This document shows positions 1-8,366 of a DNA stretch of 64,000 nt, in pieces (position 1 is the stretch's first letter; the number at the start of each line of letters is the position of its first letter). This DNA comes from Pseudoxanthomonas japonensis. Lineage in GTDB: Bacteria > Pseudomonadota > Gammaproteobacteria > Xanthomonadales > Xanthomonadaceae. The position numbers and the translations under genes are program-made. Location of the stretch: positions 1-64,000 of the forward strand of contig NZ_PDWW01000008.1 in the NCBI RefSeq assembly GCF_010093445.1, given 5' to 3'. The notes beneath the pieces were generated by a model. It made no database searches. It was not told the origin of the DNA and worked only from the letters and a program-made list of their open reading frames with translations.

Positions 1-39
1 ATCGGTATGCCTGGCATGTTGAAGGCGATCGCGGCCTGA
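1..39 (+). CDS. C-terminal end of an unidentified gene (partial)
   Basis: The first 12 codons are open on the plus strand and end in TGA at 37-39, giving a tail that ends LKAIAA. The rest of the gene lies to the left of the window. Nothing in so short a tail identifies a family, and the reading frame may be accidental. Confidence 0.25.
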   Translation: MGMPGMLKAIAA

Positions 40-576
40 GAATCGCGATGCCATCAACCAGACAAACGTAGGTCGAGCATCGGCAAAGCGCCAGCGATCT
101 GCCGTCGGACGTTTTTACACAGCCTCGACCAGAAGCGGACGTCACTCTTGCCACTACTGGCCGTACCAAGTTATAGGATTTGGCCAGAGGTGGTCAGGAG
201 TTTCAGCGCTTCGTCCATTCCTGTAGAGGAAATCTAGCATCGTGCAGCATTGCGCTAGATCATCTGCGACTGGCCACGTTGAAGAACGGTCGAACAAGTG
301 CACTACGCCCAAATAGAAACAATTACTTACTGAAACTCGACATTTCCACGGTGGACACCCCGAGCGCATGCGCGGGATCATATGGCGGATGGACGCCGAG
401 ACCCACCGGGACAATGCGCGGGCTCGCAACGCCAAAGCGAAAGTTTCGCAGGGATGCGTCAAGGTCGTTGTCGTGGAGCTTGCAGACTGGCAGGCCGGCC
501 ACTTCGGCGGCCGAGCCGGCTAAGAGCCCGCTCCTTCCTGTCCTGTTCACCGTGACAGCCAAGCCGTCACAAATGC
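40..576. other. AT-richer stretch without a convincing gene
   Basis: This stretch has visibly lower GC than the rest of the window. Short open frames exist on both strands, for example 180-587 plus and 323-613 minus. None has a clear ribosome binding site, a recognisable domain or the third-position GC typical of the neighbours. It may be the decayed edge of an acquired segment that includes the HEPN gene beside it. I see no tRNA, insertion-sequence ends or integrase here. Confidence 0.4.
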
Positions 577-1290
577 TTACTTGTTGAGCCCCACATACTT
601 GACCGTCGACCAAGGTGCGGCACCCACAAGGCTGACGACGTGCGCGTGTGTGGCATTGTTCGTTTTCTCGCCAAGTCTACCGATAAGCTCGGCCGCTTCG
701 CGTACGTCCTTCTTCCACACTTTATTAGCGTGCTGGACTCTATGTGCGATGGACCCGCGCAACTCAATCAACTGCTCAAGAGCGGCTATGCACTTGGTAT
801 TGGATCGACCCTTCCAGTACCAATTCTTGGACATCTGACTTAAGCCGATTGTTTTCAAGAATAAATCATCTACTTGAGCCGGCTTGGGAGTGTTGAGCTT
901 ACCTGTCGTAGTTGAGAGAACCTCGCTAAAGTTGTCTCTGAGGGCCTGACGCCATCCATCGCCAGCAAGTTTCCAAGAATTAAGTCCCTGATTCTTGTTG
1001 GCGACTCTCTCAAGCACGTTGTTCGGAAAGACGTTGTGACGTCCTCCAGCTTCAATCATGAAAGACAATGCGGAGCTAGCGGTGTCCTCGACATACGCCT
1101 CCCAGCTGGCGACCACCAAAATGATCGCGCTTTTATTGAGAACCTCGACACCGACTTTTCTGCCTGGACCACTTCCAGCTGCTTTTTCATGAATCTTCAA
1201 AAGTGTGAGGCTTTCTTTGATATTGGCAACCAACGACGCCAGATGTGGCGCGTGCTTAGAAGACGGTTGACTCTTCCTTCTAGTAGCCAT
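577..1290 (-). CDS. HEPN-domain protein (RiboL-PSP-HEPN type)
   Basis: This 237-residue soluble protein has a predicted all-helical body. It carries the HEPN signature R-x4-H at residues 178-183 (RGSIAH) and, near residue 62, the ASWEAYVE segment seen in RiboL-PSP-type HEPN proteins. HEPN domains are commonly RNases in toxin or antiviral systems, and the R and H are the catalytic pair. No antitoxin or partner nucleotidyltransferase is visible beside it. A GAGGTAAT ribosome binding site precedes the ATG. Its base composition is lower in GC than the flanking core genes, which suggests acquisition. The family call is from motif and length; the cellular role is inference. Confidence 0.7.
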   Translation of the reverse strand: MATRRKSQPSSKHAPHLASLVANIKESLTLLKIHEKAAGSGPGRKVGVEVLNKSAIILVVASWEAYVEDTASSALSFMIEAGGRHNVFPNNVLERVANKNQGLNSWKLAGDGWRQALRDNFSEVLSTTTGKLNTPKPAQVDDLFLKTIGLSQMSKNWYWKGRSNTKCIAALEQLIELRGSIAHRVQHANKVWKKDVREAAELIGRLGEKTNNATHAHVVSLVGAAPWSTVKYVGLNK

Positions 1291-1323
1291 TCATTACCTC
1301 ATTGAAGACGGAACGCTCTTGGA

Positions 1324-1749
1324 TCAATTGCAGGCATCCCACACGGATTGATCGAAAGCACGAGAGCCAGCGAATGTACGGTTGTTACCCATCCGCTTGT
1401 AGTGAGCATCACGTCGGTCGCGTGCGGATTGGTACGAGGTGGTGACGCTAGGAATCGAAGCGCCGGATGCCCTGCGACCACCGGTGCCGATACCAACCGA
1501 GACAGGCTGCTGCGCGGCATTTCGCTGCCGGACCTCGCGCCGGTCACGTTGGATAGACGCCTCGGCGGCTTGGCGCCTGTAGTGATCGTCACACGTATAG
1601 TCGCGCGGCTGCGTATCCCAGCGCTTCTCAGCGTCCGGACACGGCTGTGACTGGTAGACCGCCCCACCCTTCGCATCACGGCACTTGTAAATCGACTGAG
1701 CCGACGCCGGCACCGAGGCCAGCACGGCCGCGAGAAAGATCCATTTCAT
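1324..1749 (-). CDS. DUF4124-domain envelope protein
   Basis: This 141-residue protein has an N-terminal signal peptide (cleavage near residue 18, after ASA). A DUF4124-type segment follows (IYKCRDAKGG...YQSQPC), with the usual aromatic and cysteine pattern. The C-terminal third is charged, with RDRRDAHYKRMG and a final WDACN. Such proteins are small periplasmic or secreted proteins of unknown function, frequent in xanthomonads. A paralogue with the same N- and C-terminal blocks lies at 9792-10241. It sits 33 bases upstream of the HEPN gene on the same strand, but its composition is that of the core genome, so co-transcription would be accidental. Confidence 0.75.
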   Translation of the reverse strand: MKWIFLAAVLASVPASAQSIYKCRDAKGGAVYQSQPCPDAEKRWDTQPRDYTCDDHYRRQAAEASIQRDRREVRQRNAAQQPVSVGIGTGGRRASGASIPSVTTSYQSARDRRDAHYKRMGNNRTFAGSRAFDQSVWDACN

Positions 1750-1980
1750 TGCGCACCCCTACGCTTCCGTGGCCGAGGATAGCGCCAAATCCGCCCAGGA
1801 GTGACGAAACGGGCCCGGTGTCGGTCTTGCTGGCCTTAGCCGCGTAATCGATCGTGACGCCTGAGCGATCGGCGCTGCCTGCTTCACTTGCTACGCTCGT
1901 GCTTTCGGTCGACGAACCACACGTGGATGGAGTGACAAGGACCCTCCAGATTGGCACCGCGCCCTCTCCCGGGCGGCTCG

Positions 1981-3696
1981 TCAGCTCTCCACCCGGTTGC
2001 GTCCAGCATGCTTTGCCCGGTACAGGGCCTCGTCCGCCGCGATCAGTACGGTGGCCACGTCCTCACCCGCCCTGCCCTGTGCCACCCCCACGCTGATGGT
2101 CATCATGCCGGTGGCCGAATCCTGGTGCGGAATGGACAGTCGCCTTGCCGCTTCGCAGACGGCGATGCCCAGGGACGTGGCGTCAGGGCATGTCGCCGTC
2201 GGCACTATCAGGAGAAATTCCTCGCCTCCCGATCGGGCCAGACAGCCAGGGGAGTCATCCAGCAATCCGGATACGGCGCCCGCCAGTCGGCGCAGCGCGG
2301 TATCGCCCGCGGCGTGACCGTACCGGTCGTTGTAGGCCTTGAAGTGATCGACATCGAACGCGATCGCCGTGATGGGCTCGAACAGTTCTCCACGATCATC
2401 GCTCCACGAAGACAGGCGTTTCTGGAGGCCCCTGCGATTGAGGCACCCTGTCAGGGCATCCGTCTGGTTCAGTCGATCCAGCGCCTCGACCGCGGCCTGC
2501 AACTCCGCTGTCCTGGCGGCCACTTCCGATTCGGTCTGCTGCAACGAGTCCTGCAGGGAAAGCGCGAGGTTCCGCTGTTCCTGCAACGATGCCTGCAGGT
2601 CGGTGTTGGTGCTTTCCAGTCGCTGCGAAAGATCCCTGATGGCCCGGCCAAGCGGCTGGAATTCATCGGGCAGCGACGCGATGCGTGAGATGGTGTTCCC
2701 GCCATCGGCCGCCAATCCTCCCAGCGACTCGACGAGCCTCTTCAGTGCGGCGTTGAACCGCCGCATCTGCCACCGGTAGGCGAACCACACGCCCAGCAAC
2801 ACCAGCGTCATGATCCCGAAAGACGTCAATGCCCTGCGGTAAAGGAAACTCCAGAGTTCCGTTTCGGGAGCAAAGACGATGAGCGTCCAACCGGACTCCA
2901 GCCTTGCCTGCGACATCCAGGCACCCCGCCCGTCGCGCATGACATCGCTCATGAAGACGGCAGGCGTCGAACGCCGTCCAGACACGGGGTCCTCGAATGC
3001 CACGCGATCGCCGGCGTCCTGGAGGAACGCATACGGAATACCGTCGGACGCGTGGATGACCCGGTGGCTGCGATCCACGATGAGCAGTTCCATGCCACGT
3101 CGCTGGATCGCCGAGGTGCGTGTCGAGACGAAGGCACTGACCGGAATCGATCCCTCGACGACACCCATGAATCTGCCGTCCGCCATCAGGGGCGCGGAGA
3201 CCGCGACCAGCGCGTCGTTCCCGAGGCGACGGCCCACGAAGGCATCGGACACGTAGGGCCGGTGCGAGCGCTGCGGCACGCGGAAGTATTCCCTGTCCCT
3301 GACGCCTGACGACGGCGCGTTGGCCGGTGGTTCCGGCGACGTGGCCAGGACGGTGCCATTCCCGTCGGCGACCAGCGCACTGATGAAGTGCGGATAGCGT
3401 TCACGCAGTTCGCCCAGGCGCGCCCGCCAGCCGTCCGCCTTCACCACGGTTCCAAGGTCAGCGAGCAGTGCCACGCTGGACAGCTTCGCCTGCACGAACT
3501 CGTCGACGGCGGCGCCGCTCAACGCGGCCGTCACCTCGACGCGATCGCGAAGATATTGGGTCTGGCTGCGGTACGCCGCCACCTGGTCCGCGAGTCCCAG
3601 GCCCACGGCGGGCAATACCGCGGCCAGGATGACGGCGCGGGTGAACTTGCGTTGCAGAGAGGGAGGAGGCGCTGCGTCGGGGACAGTGTCCGCCAT
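1981..3696 (-). CDS. Membrane diguanylate cyclase with periplasmic dCache-like sensor
   Basis: I place the start at the ATG at 3696 (571 residues). The frame stays open further upstream, but that part overlaps the fdhD end and is not protein-like. A transmembrane helix near residues 17-37 is followed by a roughly 250-residue periplasmic sensor of dCache/PDC style. Next come a second helix (around FGIMTLVLLGVW), a HAMP-like linker, a coiled coil, and a C-terminal GGDEF domain with an intact GGEEF active site. It would make c-di-GMP in response to an extracytoplasmic ligand. The inhibitory-site RxxD expected just before GGEEF is replaced by DSPG, so product feedback may be absent. Confidence 0.88.
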   Translation of the reverse strand: MADTVPDAAPPPSLQRKFTRAVILAAVLPAVGLGLADQVAAYRSQTQYLRDRVEVTAALSGAAVDEFVQAKLSSVALLADLGTVVKADGWRARLGELRERYPHFISALVADGNGTVLATSPEPPANAPSSGVRDREYFRVPQRSHRPYVSDAFVGRRLGNDALVAVSAPLMADGRFMGVVEGSIPVSAFVSTRTSAIQRRGMELLIVDRSHRVIHASDGIPYAFLQDAGDRVAFEDPVSGRRSTPAVFMSDVMRDGRGAWMSQARLESGWTLIVFAPETELWSFLYRRALTSFGIMTLVLLGVWFAYRWQMRRFNAALKRLVESLGGLAADGGNTISRIASLPDEFQPLGRAIRDLSQRLESTNTDLQASLQEQRNLALSLQDSLQQTESEVAARTAELQAAVEALDRLNQTDALTGCLNRRGLQKRLSSWSDDRGELFEPITAIAFDVDHFKAYNDRYGHAAGDTALRRLAGAVSGLLDDSPGCLARSGGEEFLLIVPTATCPDATSLGIAVCEAARRLSIPHQDSATGMMTISVGVAQGRAGEDVATVLIAADEALYRAKHAGRNRVES

Positions 3697-3804
3697 GGTC
3701 AAGCCTTGCAGGGGTGGGATCCCGCTCGCTGGGATTATCGGCCAAGAGATCCTTACATTGAGCCCGGCGCATGCCACGAAGGCAGTGACGGGATGGGCAC
3801 CACC

Positions 3805-3834
3805 GGGCCGGCTCAATCCACGCTGAGCCGGCCC
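3805..3834 (-). terminator. Stem-loop at the end of fdhD
   Basis: A perfect 11-bp inverted repeat (GGGCCGGCTCA at 3805-3815 against TGAGCCGGCCC at 3824-3834) surrounds an 8-base loop. It overlaps the fdhD stop codon. There is no U-tract on the minus strand, so it is either a weak terminator or a 3-prime mRNA stabilising structure. Confidence 0.45.
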
Positions 3835-4613
3835 GCATGGCTGTAGACGACATGCCGTCTGCGCCGGAGGAATCCCACCAGTGTCAGGCCGCACCCTTCC
3901 GCCAGGTCCACGGCCAGTGCGGTAGGCGCCGAGATCGCAGCCAGCAGCGGCATGCCGGCTGTCGCCGCTTTCGCCACCATCTCGTAGCTCGCGCGACTGG
4001 TGACCAGGACGAAGCCCGATGCCGCGTCGATGCCTTCGTGCAGCATCGCGCCGATCAGCTTGTCCAGCGCGTTGTGGCGGCCCACGTCCTCGCGGATCAG
4101 CATCAGCGTGCCGTCAGGCCTTGCCCAGGCGGCGGCGTGGATGGCGCCGGTGGCCGCGTTCAACGGTTGACGCGCTTCGAGTTGCGCCAGTGCGACGGCC
4201 AGCGCCGACGTCGCGATGGCACTTCCCTGCCCCACCGCGTCCGGTTGCCTGACCACGTCTTCCAGCGACCGGTTGCCGCAGATGCCGCAGCCGCTGCGTC
4301 CCGGCAGCCAGCGTTCCGGACGCGCCGCGAGCGGCTCGCGAGTCTCCAGATCGATCCGGATGCCCTCCAGCAGTGCCTGCACCGTTACGGATACCAGGGT
4401 GTCGCCGGACACGCCGAGTTCGGTCAGTGCGAAACCACGCGCGAAGTCCTCCAGGTCGCACGGCGAGCCCATCATCACCGCCAAGGGCTCGCCGTTGGCG
4501 TGGATGGCAAGCGGCACTTCTTCGGCCAGCAGGTCCTGGCGCGAGGTGGCCACGCCGCCGGTGAGATCGACGACCCCGCGACGCGCCACGCCTTCGGTGC
4601 GGTCAACCGGCAT
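3813..4613 (-). CDS. fdhD: FdhD, sulfur carrier protein for formate dehydrogenase
   Basis: This 266-residue protein transfers sulfur from IscS to the molybdenum cofactor of formate-dehydrogenase-type enzymes, forming the terminal sulfido ligand that gives activity. The CxxC motif is present as CGICG at Cys109 and Cys112. The DVGRHNALDK and TSRASYEMV blocks of the family are also present. The ATG at 4613 overlaps the end of the upstream oxidoreductase gene by 11 bases, so the two are translationally coupled and the enzyme is very likely the client. Length matches the family. Confidence 0.95.
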   Translation of the reverse strand: MPVDRTEGVARRGVVDLTGGVATSRQDLLAEEVPLAIHANGEPLAVMMGSPCDLEDFARGFALTELGVSGDTLVSVTVQALLEGIRIDLETREPLAARPERWLPGRSGCGICGNRSLEDVVRQPDAVGQGSAIATSALAVALAQLEARQPLNAATGAIHAAAWARPDGTLMLIREDVGRHNALDKLIGAMLHEGIDAASGFVLVTSRASYEMVAKAATAGMPLLAAISAPTALAVDLAEGCGLTLVGFLRRRRHVVYSHAGRLSVD

Positions 4614-6912
4614 GCGGATCCGGCACGGACAGCTTGCGTACCCGCACCGGGACCGACTTGTAGGCGGGCGTGCCGGACTGCGGATCGTGGCTGTCCAGCG
4701 GCACCAGCCGGTTGCCTTCCGGGTAATACATGGCAGCCGATCCACGCGGCAGGTCGTACTCGACGGCGATGAAGCCCGACACCGTGCGTGTCGCCGCCTG
4801 CTCGCGCGACATGCACGATTCCACGTCGATGCGGTCGCCCTGCTGCAAGCCGCGCGCCTGCATGTCGTGGCGGTTCATGAACACCACGTCGCGCCGGCCA
4901 CTGACGCCGCGGTAGCGGTCGTCGAAGCCGTAGATGGTGGTGTTGTACTGGTCGTGCGAGCGGAGGGTGGTGAGCGTCAGCAGATCGTCGCGGTCCTCGC
5001 GCGGATCCTCGTCCAGGCCGGGCGCCACCAGGAAGCGGGCCTTTCCGGCAGGACCCCAGTCGCGTTCGGACGCAGCGACGTACAGCCGGAAACCGCCGGG
5101 TTCGCGCACGCGACGGTTGAAGTCCCCGAACATGGGGAACACGGCCTCGATGTCGTCGCGGATGCGGTCGTAGTCGGCGACCAGGCCGTCCCAGTCCACC
5201 TTCGTCTCCGGCAACGTCGCTTTCGCGATGCCGGCGACGATGGCGGGTTCGGACAGCAGGTGTTCCGAGGCAGGCGTCAGGCCGCCCTGCGAGGCGTGCA
5301 CCATCGACATCGAGTCCTCCACCGTCACCGACTGCAGTCCGCTGGCCTGCACGTCGCGCTCGGTGCGGCCCAGGCACGGCAGCAGGAAGGCCTGCTTCGC
5401 CGGGATCAGGTGCGAGCGGTTCAACTTGGTGGCGATATGCACGGCCAGGTCGAGCGTGCGCATCGCGGGGATCGTCGTCTCCGGGTCCGGCATCGCCACG
5501 GCGAGGTTGCCGCCCATGCAGACCAGTGCGCGCGAGCGGCCGTCGCGGATCGCACGCACGGCTTCCACCGCATCGTGGCCATGCGTCAGCGGGAACTCGA
5601 AGCCATAGCGTTGCCTGATGGCATCGACCAGCGCCTGCGTCGGCTTCTCGGTGATGCCGACGGTGCGGTCGCCCTGCACGTTGGAGTGGCCGCGGATGGG
5701 CGCGATGCCGGCGCCGGGCTTGCCGATGTTTCCGCGCAGCAGCAGCAGATTGGCCATCTGCTGCACGTTCTGGGTGCCGCGCCGGTGCTGGGTCATGCCC
5801 ATGCCGTAGCAGAGGATCACGCGCTCCGCTTTCGCATACAGGGCGGCGGCCGCGGCGATGTCCTCGTACGACAGGCCGGAATGCTCGACGACCTCCTCCC
5901 ACGTCGTGCGCGCCAGGTCGTCGCGCAGCGCGTCCAGGCCCTCGGTGTGTTCGGCAATGAAGGCATGATCGAGCACGCCGGCGCCACCGGCGGAGAGATC
6001 GTCCGCATCCGCCTGCAGCAGCCACTTCATCATGCCCTTCAGCAGCGCGAGGTCGCCGCCGATCTTCACCTGGTAGTAGGTCTGCGCGATCGGCGTGGCG
6101 GTGTTGGTCAGCATCTCCGACGGGTGCTGCGGCGAGGTGAAGCGCTCCAGTCCGCGTTCGCGCAGCGGATTGACCGCCACGATGGGCACGCCGCGCTTCG
6201 ATATGTCGCGCAGCGTGGTCAGCATACGCGGATGGTTGGTGCCCGGGTTGTGGCCGAAGCTGAAGAGCGCATCGCACTGCGCGAAGTCGTCCAGCGTCAC
6301 CGTGCCCTTGCCAACGCCGAGGGATTCCGGCAGGCCGACGCTGGTCGCCTCGTGGCACATGTTGGAGCAGTCGGGGAAGTTGTTGGTGCCGTACTCGCGC
6401 ACCATCAGCTGGTAGAGGAAGGCGGCTTCGTTCGACGTGCGGCCGGACGTGTAGAACTCCGCCATGTCCGGATGCGGCAGTGCGCGCAGCGCCTCGCCGA
6501 TGCGGGCGAACGCATCCTCCCAGCTGATCGGTACGTAGCGGTCCGCACCGGCGTCGTACACCAGCGGATGCGTCAGGCGACCTTCGTCCTCCAGCGCGTG
6601 GTCGCTCCACTCCCACAGTTCGGAGAGGGTGTGGCCCGCGAAGAATCCGGGCGTCGCCCGCCTGCCGGTCGCTTCCCACGACACCGCCTTGGCGCCGTTC
6701 TCGCAAAATTCGAACGACGAGGTGTGCTTGGGATCAGGCCAGGCGCAGCCGGGACAGTCGAAGCCGGTCGGCTGGTTGACGCGGCGCAGCGCCGACGTCT
6801 CGCGGCCGACGGCCATCTGGCTTTTCACGGCCCGTGCGACCGCGGCAAGTGCGCCCCAGCCACCGGCCGCGCCCTCGTACTCGTCGATGCCCGGAACCTT
6901 GCGCTCAGTCAT
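4603..6912 (-). CDS. FdhF/YdeP-family molybdopterin oxidoreductase
   Basis: This 769-residue cytoplasmic protein of the formate-dehydrogenase alpha-subunit superfamily is of the YdeP branch. The N-terminal part has Cys53, Cys56 and Cys70 (CPGCAWP and FEFCEN), a pattern that may not hold a full [4Fe-4S] cluster. The molybdenum ligand position, selenocysteine in E. coli FDH-H, is Cys186 in NMCHEATS. Molybdopterin-binding blocks (GHNPGTNHP, GGNLAVAMPD) and the C-terminal molydopterin dinucleotide-binding domain are present. No iron-sulfur or cytochrome subunit is adjacent, so the electron acceptor is unknown. YdeP homologues are linked to acid resistance and formate or oxalate metabolism. The substrate is not determined. 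Confidence 0.88.
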   Translation of the reverse strand: MTERKVPGIDEYEGAAGGWGALAAVARAVKSQMAVGRETSALRRVNQPTGFDCPGCAWPDPKHTSSFEFCENGAKAVSWEATGRRATPGFFAGHTLSELWEWSDHALEDEGRLTHPLVYDAGADRYVPISWEDAFARIGEALRALPHPDMAEFYTSGRTSNEAAFLYQLMVREYGTNNFPDCSNMCHEATSVGLPESLGVGKGTVTLDDFAQCDALFSFGHNPGTNHPRMLTTLRDISKRGVPIVAVNPLRERGLERFTSPQHPSEMLTNTATPIAQTYYQVKIGGDLALLKGMMKWLLQADADDLSAGGAGVLDHAFIAEHTEGLDALRDDLARTTWEEVVEHSGLSYEDIAAAAALYAKAERVILCYGMGMTQHRRGTQNVQQMANLLLLRGNIGKPGAGIAPIRGHSNVQGDRTVGITEKPTQALVDAIRQRYGFEFPLTHGHDAVEAVRAIRDGRSRALVCMGGNLAVAMPDPETTIPAMRTLDLAVHIATKLNRSHLIPAKQAFLLPCLGRTERDVQASGLQSVTVEDSMSMVHASQGGLTPASEHLLSEPAIVAGIAKATLPETKVDWDGLVADYDRIRDDIEAVFPMFGDFNRRVREPGGFRLYVAASERDWGPAGKARFLVAPGLDEDPREDRDDLLTLTTLRSHDQYNTTIYGFDDRYRGVSGRRDVVFMNRHDMQARGLQQGDRIDVESCMSREQAATRTVSGFIAVEYDLPRGSAAMYYPEGNRLVPLDSHDPQSGTPAYKSVPVRVRKLSVPDPHAG

Positions 6913-7074
6913 CGGACTATCCCGTCATTGCGTGCGGTTGCAGATATCGCGGCAGGATACCCGAAGGCCTCCCGCAGCATGCGTGCGATGCGCCTGCGGC
7001 CACGTGTGAACCGCCCGCTCAGCATCGGATTGATAGCATGTGTGGCCTCGCTCCCAGGAAACACCTCCCGCCCC

Positions 7075-8322
7075 GTGCTCCGCATCGTGCTTCCCATCAC
7101 CGCCCTGCTCGCCAGCGTCGCCCTGCTGCTGGGCGGCAACGGATTGCTGGGCACGCTGCTGGCGATGCGCAGCCAGGCCGAGGGATGGGGCGAACGGACG
7201 ACCGGGCTGGTGATGTCGGGCTATTTCGTCGGCTTCTTCCTCGGCACGTTCACGGCACCGCCGTTGATACGCCGCGTCGGCCATATCCGCGCGTTCGCCT
7301 TCCATGCCGCACTGGCTGCCGCTGCCGTGCTGGTCTATCCGCTGTGGATGGAGCCGGTAGGCTGGATGCTGCTGCGCGTGGTGACCGGCATGGCGCTGGT
7401 AGGCCTGTGCACGGTGATCGAGAGCTGGCTGAATGCGCAGGCGGCGCCGGAGCATCGCAGCCGCGTGTTCGGCGTATACATGGTGGTGTCGCTGCTGGCG
7501 CTGGCCGCGGGCCAGTTGCTGCTGGACCTGCAGCCGCCGCGCAGCGCGGTGCTGTTCAGCGTGGTGGCGATCCTGTTCGCGCTGGCGATCCTGCCGGTCA
7601 GCGCCACCCGCCTGGTGCCGCCGGTGATGACCGTGGCGCCGAAGATCCATCTGCTGCAGATCTGCCGCGCCGCGCCGAGCGCCGCGGCGGGTGCCGTACT
7701 CGCCGGACTGGCGCTGGGTGCGTTCTGGGGCATGGGCGCGGTGTACGCCGCGTCGCTGGGCCTCGACCGGTCGGGTATCGGCACGTTCATGGCGGTCACC
7801 ATCGTCGGCGGCGCCGCGTTGCAGTTGCCGATTGGCCGCCTCTCGGACCGCGGCGACCGACGCAGCACGCTGGCGCTGGTCGCCGCGGCGGGTGCTGCCA
7901 CCGCGTTGCTCGCGCTGCGTTTCGATGCGCAGGCGCATGCGCTGTTCTTCCTGTTCGGTGGACTGGCGTTCGCGCTGTATCCGCTGGCGGTGGCGCACCT
8001 GCTGGATCGCCTGCCCGCGGAACAGTTGCTCGCCGGTTGCAGTGCGTTGCTGCTGCTCAACGGCATCGGTGCCGCCATCGGCCCTGCGGTGGCGGGTGCA
8101 TTGATGCAGTGGTCGGGGCCCTCGGCGCTGCCGCTGTTCTTTGCCGGCACGCTGGGTGTGCTGGCGGTGGTGGCGGGCGGCCGGCGCCTGTTCAAGGTGC
8201 GGGAACTGCTGCATGCGGGCAGGTTCCATCCGATGCTGCGCACCACCCCGGCCGCGCTGGAGATGCTGCCCGAGATTCCCGATGCGCCCGAGGCCGGGTC
8301 GCACGATTCACGCGTGAATTGA
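7075..8322 (+). CDS. MFS transporter (YcaD-like)
   Basis: This is a roughly 415-residue 12-helix transporter. It shows the MFS motif-A-like loop RRVGHIRAF after helix 2 and GRLSDRGDRRS between helices 8 and 9. The best start is GTG at 7075 (read as MLRIVLPITALLAS), directly before helix 1. GTG at 7042 is an alternative; neither has a good Shine-Dalgarno sequence. The frame is open far upstream only because it runs antisense to the oxidoreductase gene. It is divergent from that gene. The substrate is unknown; YcaD-type carriers are generally assigned to drug or metabolite efflux. Its stop codon lies inside the FNR box of hemN. Confidence 0.85.
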   Translation: MLRIVLPITALLASVALLLGGNGLLGTLLAMRSQAEGWGERTTGLVMSGYFVGFFLGTFTAPPLIRRVGHIRAFAFHAALAAAAVLVYPLWMEPVGWMLLRVVTGMALVGLCTVIESWLNAQAAPEHRSRVFGVYMVVSLLALAAGQLLLDLQPPRSAVLFSVVAILFALAILPVSATRLVPPVMTVAPKIHLLQICRAAPSAAAGAVLAGLALGAFWGMGAVYAASLGLDRSGIGTFMAVTIVGGAALQLPIGRLSDRGDRRSTLALVAAAGAATALLALRFDAQAHALFFLFGGLAFALYPLAVAHLLDRLPAEQLLAGCSALLLLNGIGAAIGPAVAGALMQWSGPSALPLFFAGTLGVLAVVAGGRRLFKVRELLHAGRFHPMLRTTPAALEMLPEIPDAPEAGSHDSRVN

Positions 8323-8332
8323 TCCCGATCAA
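8319..8332 (+). promoter_or_regulatory. FNR/ANR box of hemN
   Basis: TTGAT-CCCG-ATCAA is a perfect match to the FNR consensus TTGAT-N4-ATCAA. Its centre falls between 8325 and 8326, exactly 41.5 bases before the A of the ATG at 8367. That is the class II activator spacing if transcription starts at that A. TAGCCT at 8355-8360 occupies the -10 position and keeps the three most conserved bases. The box overlaps the stop codon of the preceding gene. Confidence 0.85.
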
Positions 8333-8366
8333 TGCGGCAGGACATGGCGCGCCCTAGCCTGTGCGC

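Noticed and set aside
154-613. Several overlapping short frames on both strands at the left edge
   Set aside because: No domain, ribosome binding site or consistent codon bias; I cannot choose between them.
4216-7074. Very long open frame on the plus strand leading into the MFS gene
   Set aside because: It is antisense to the fdhD and oxidoreductase genes, rich in Arg/Ala/His without domain sense. Only the MFS part from 7075 is real.
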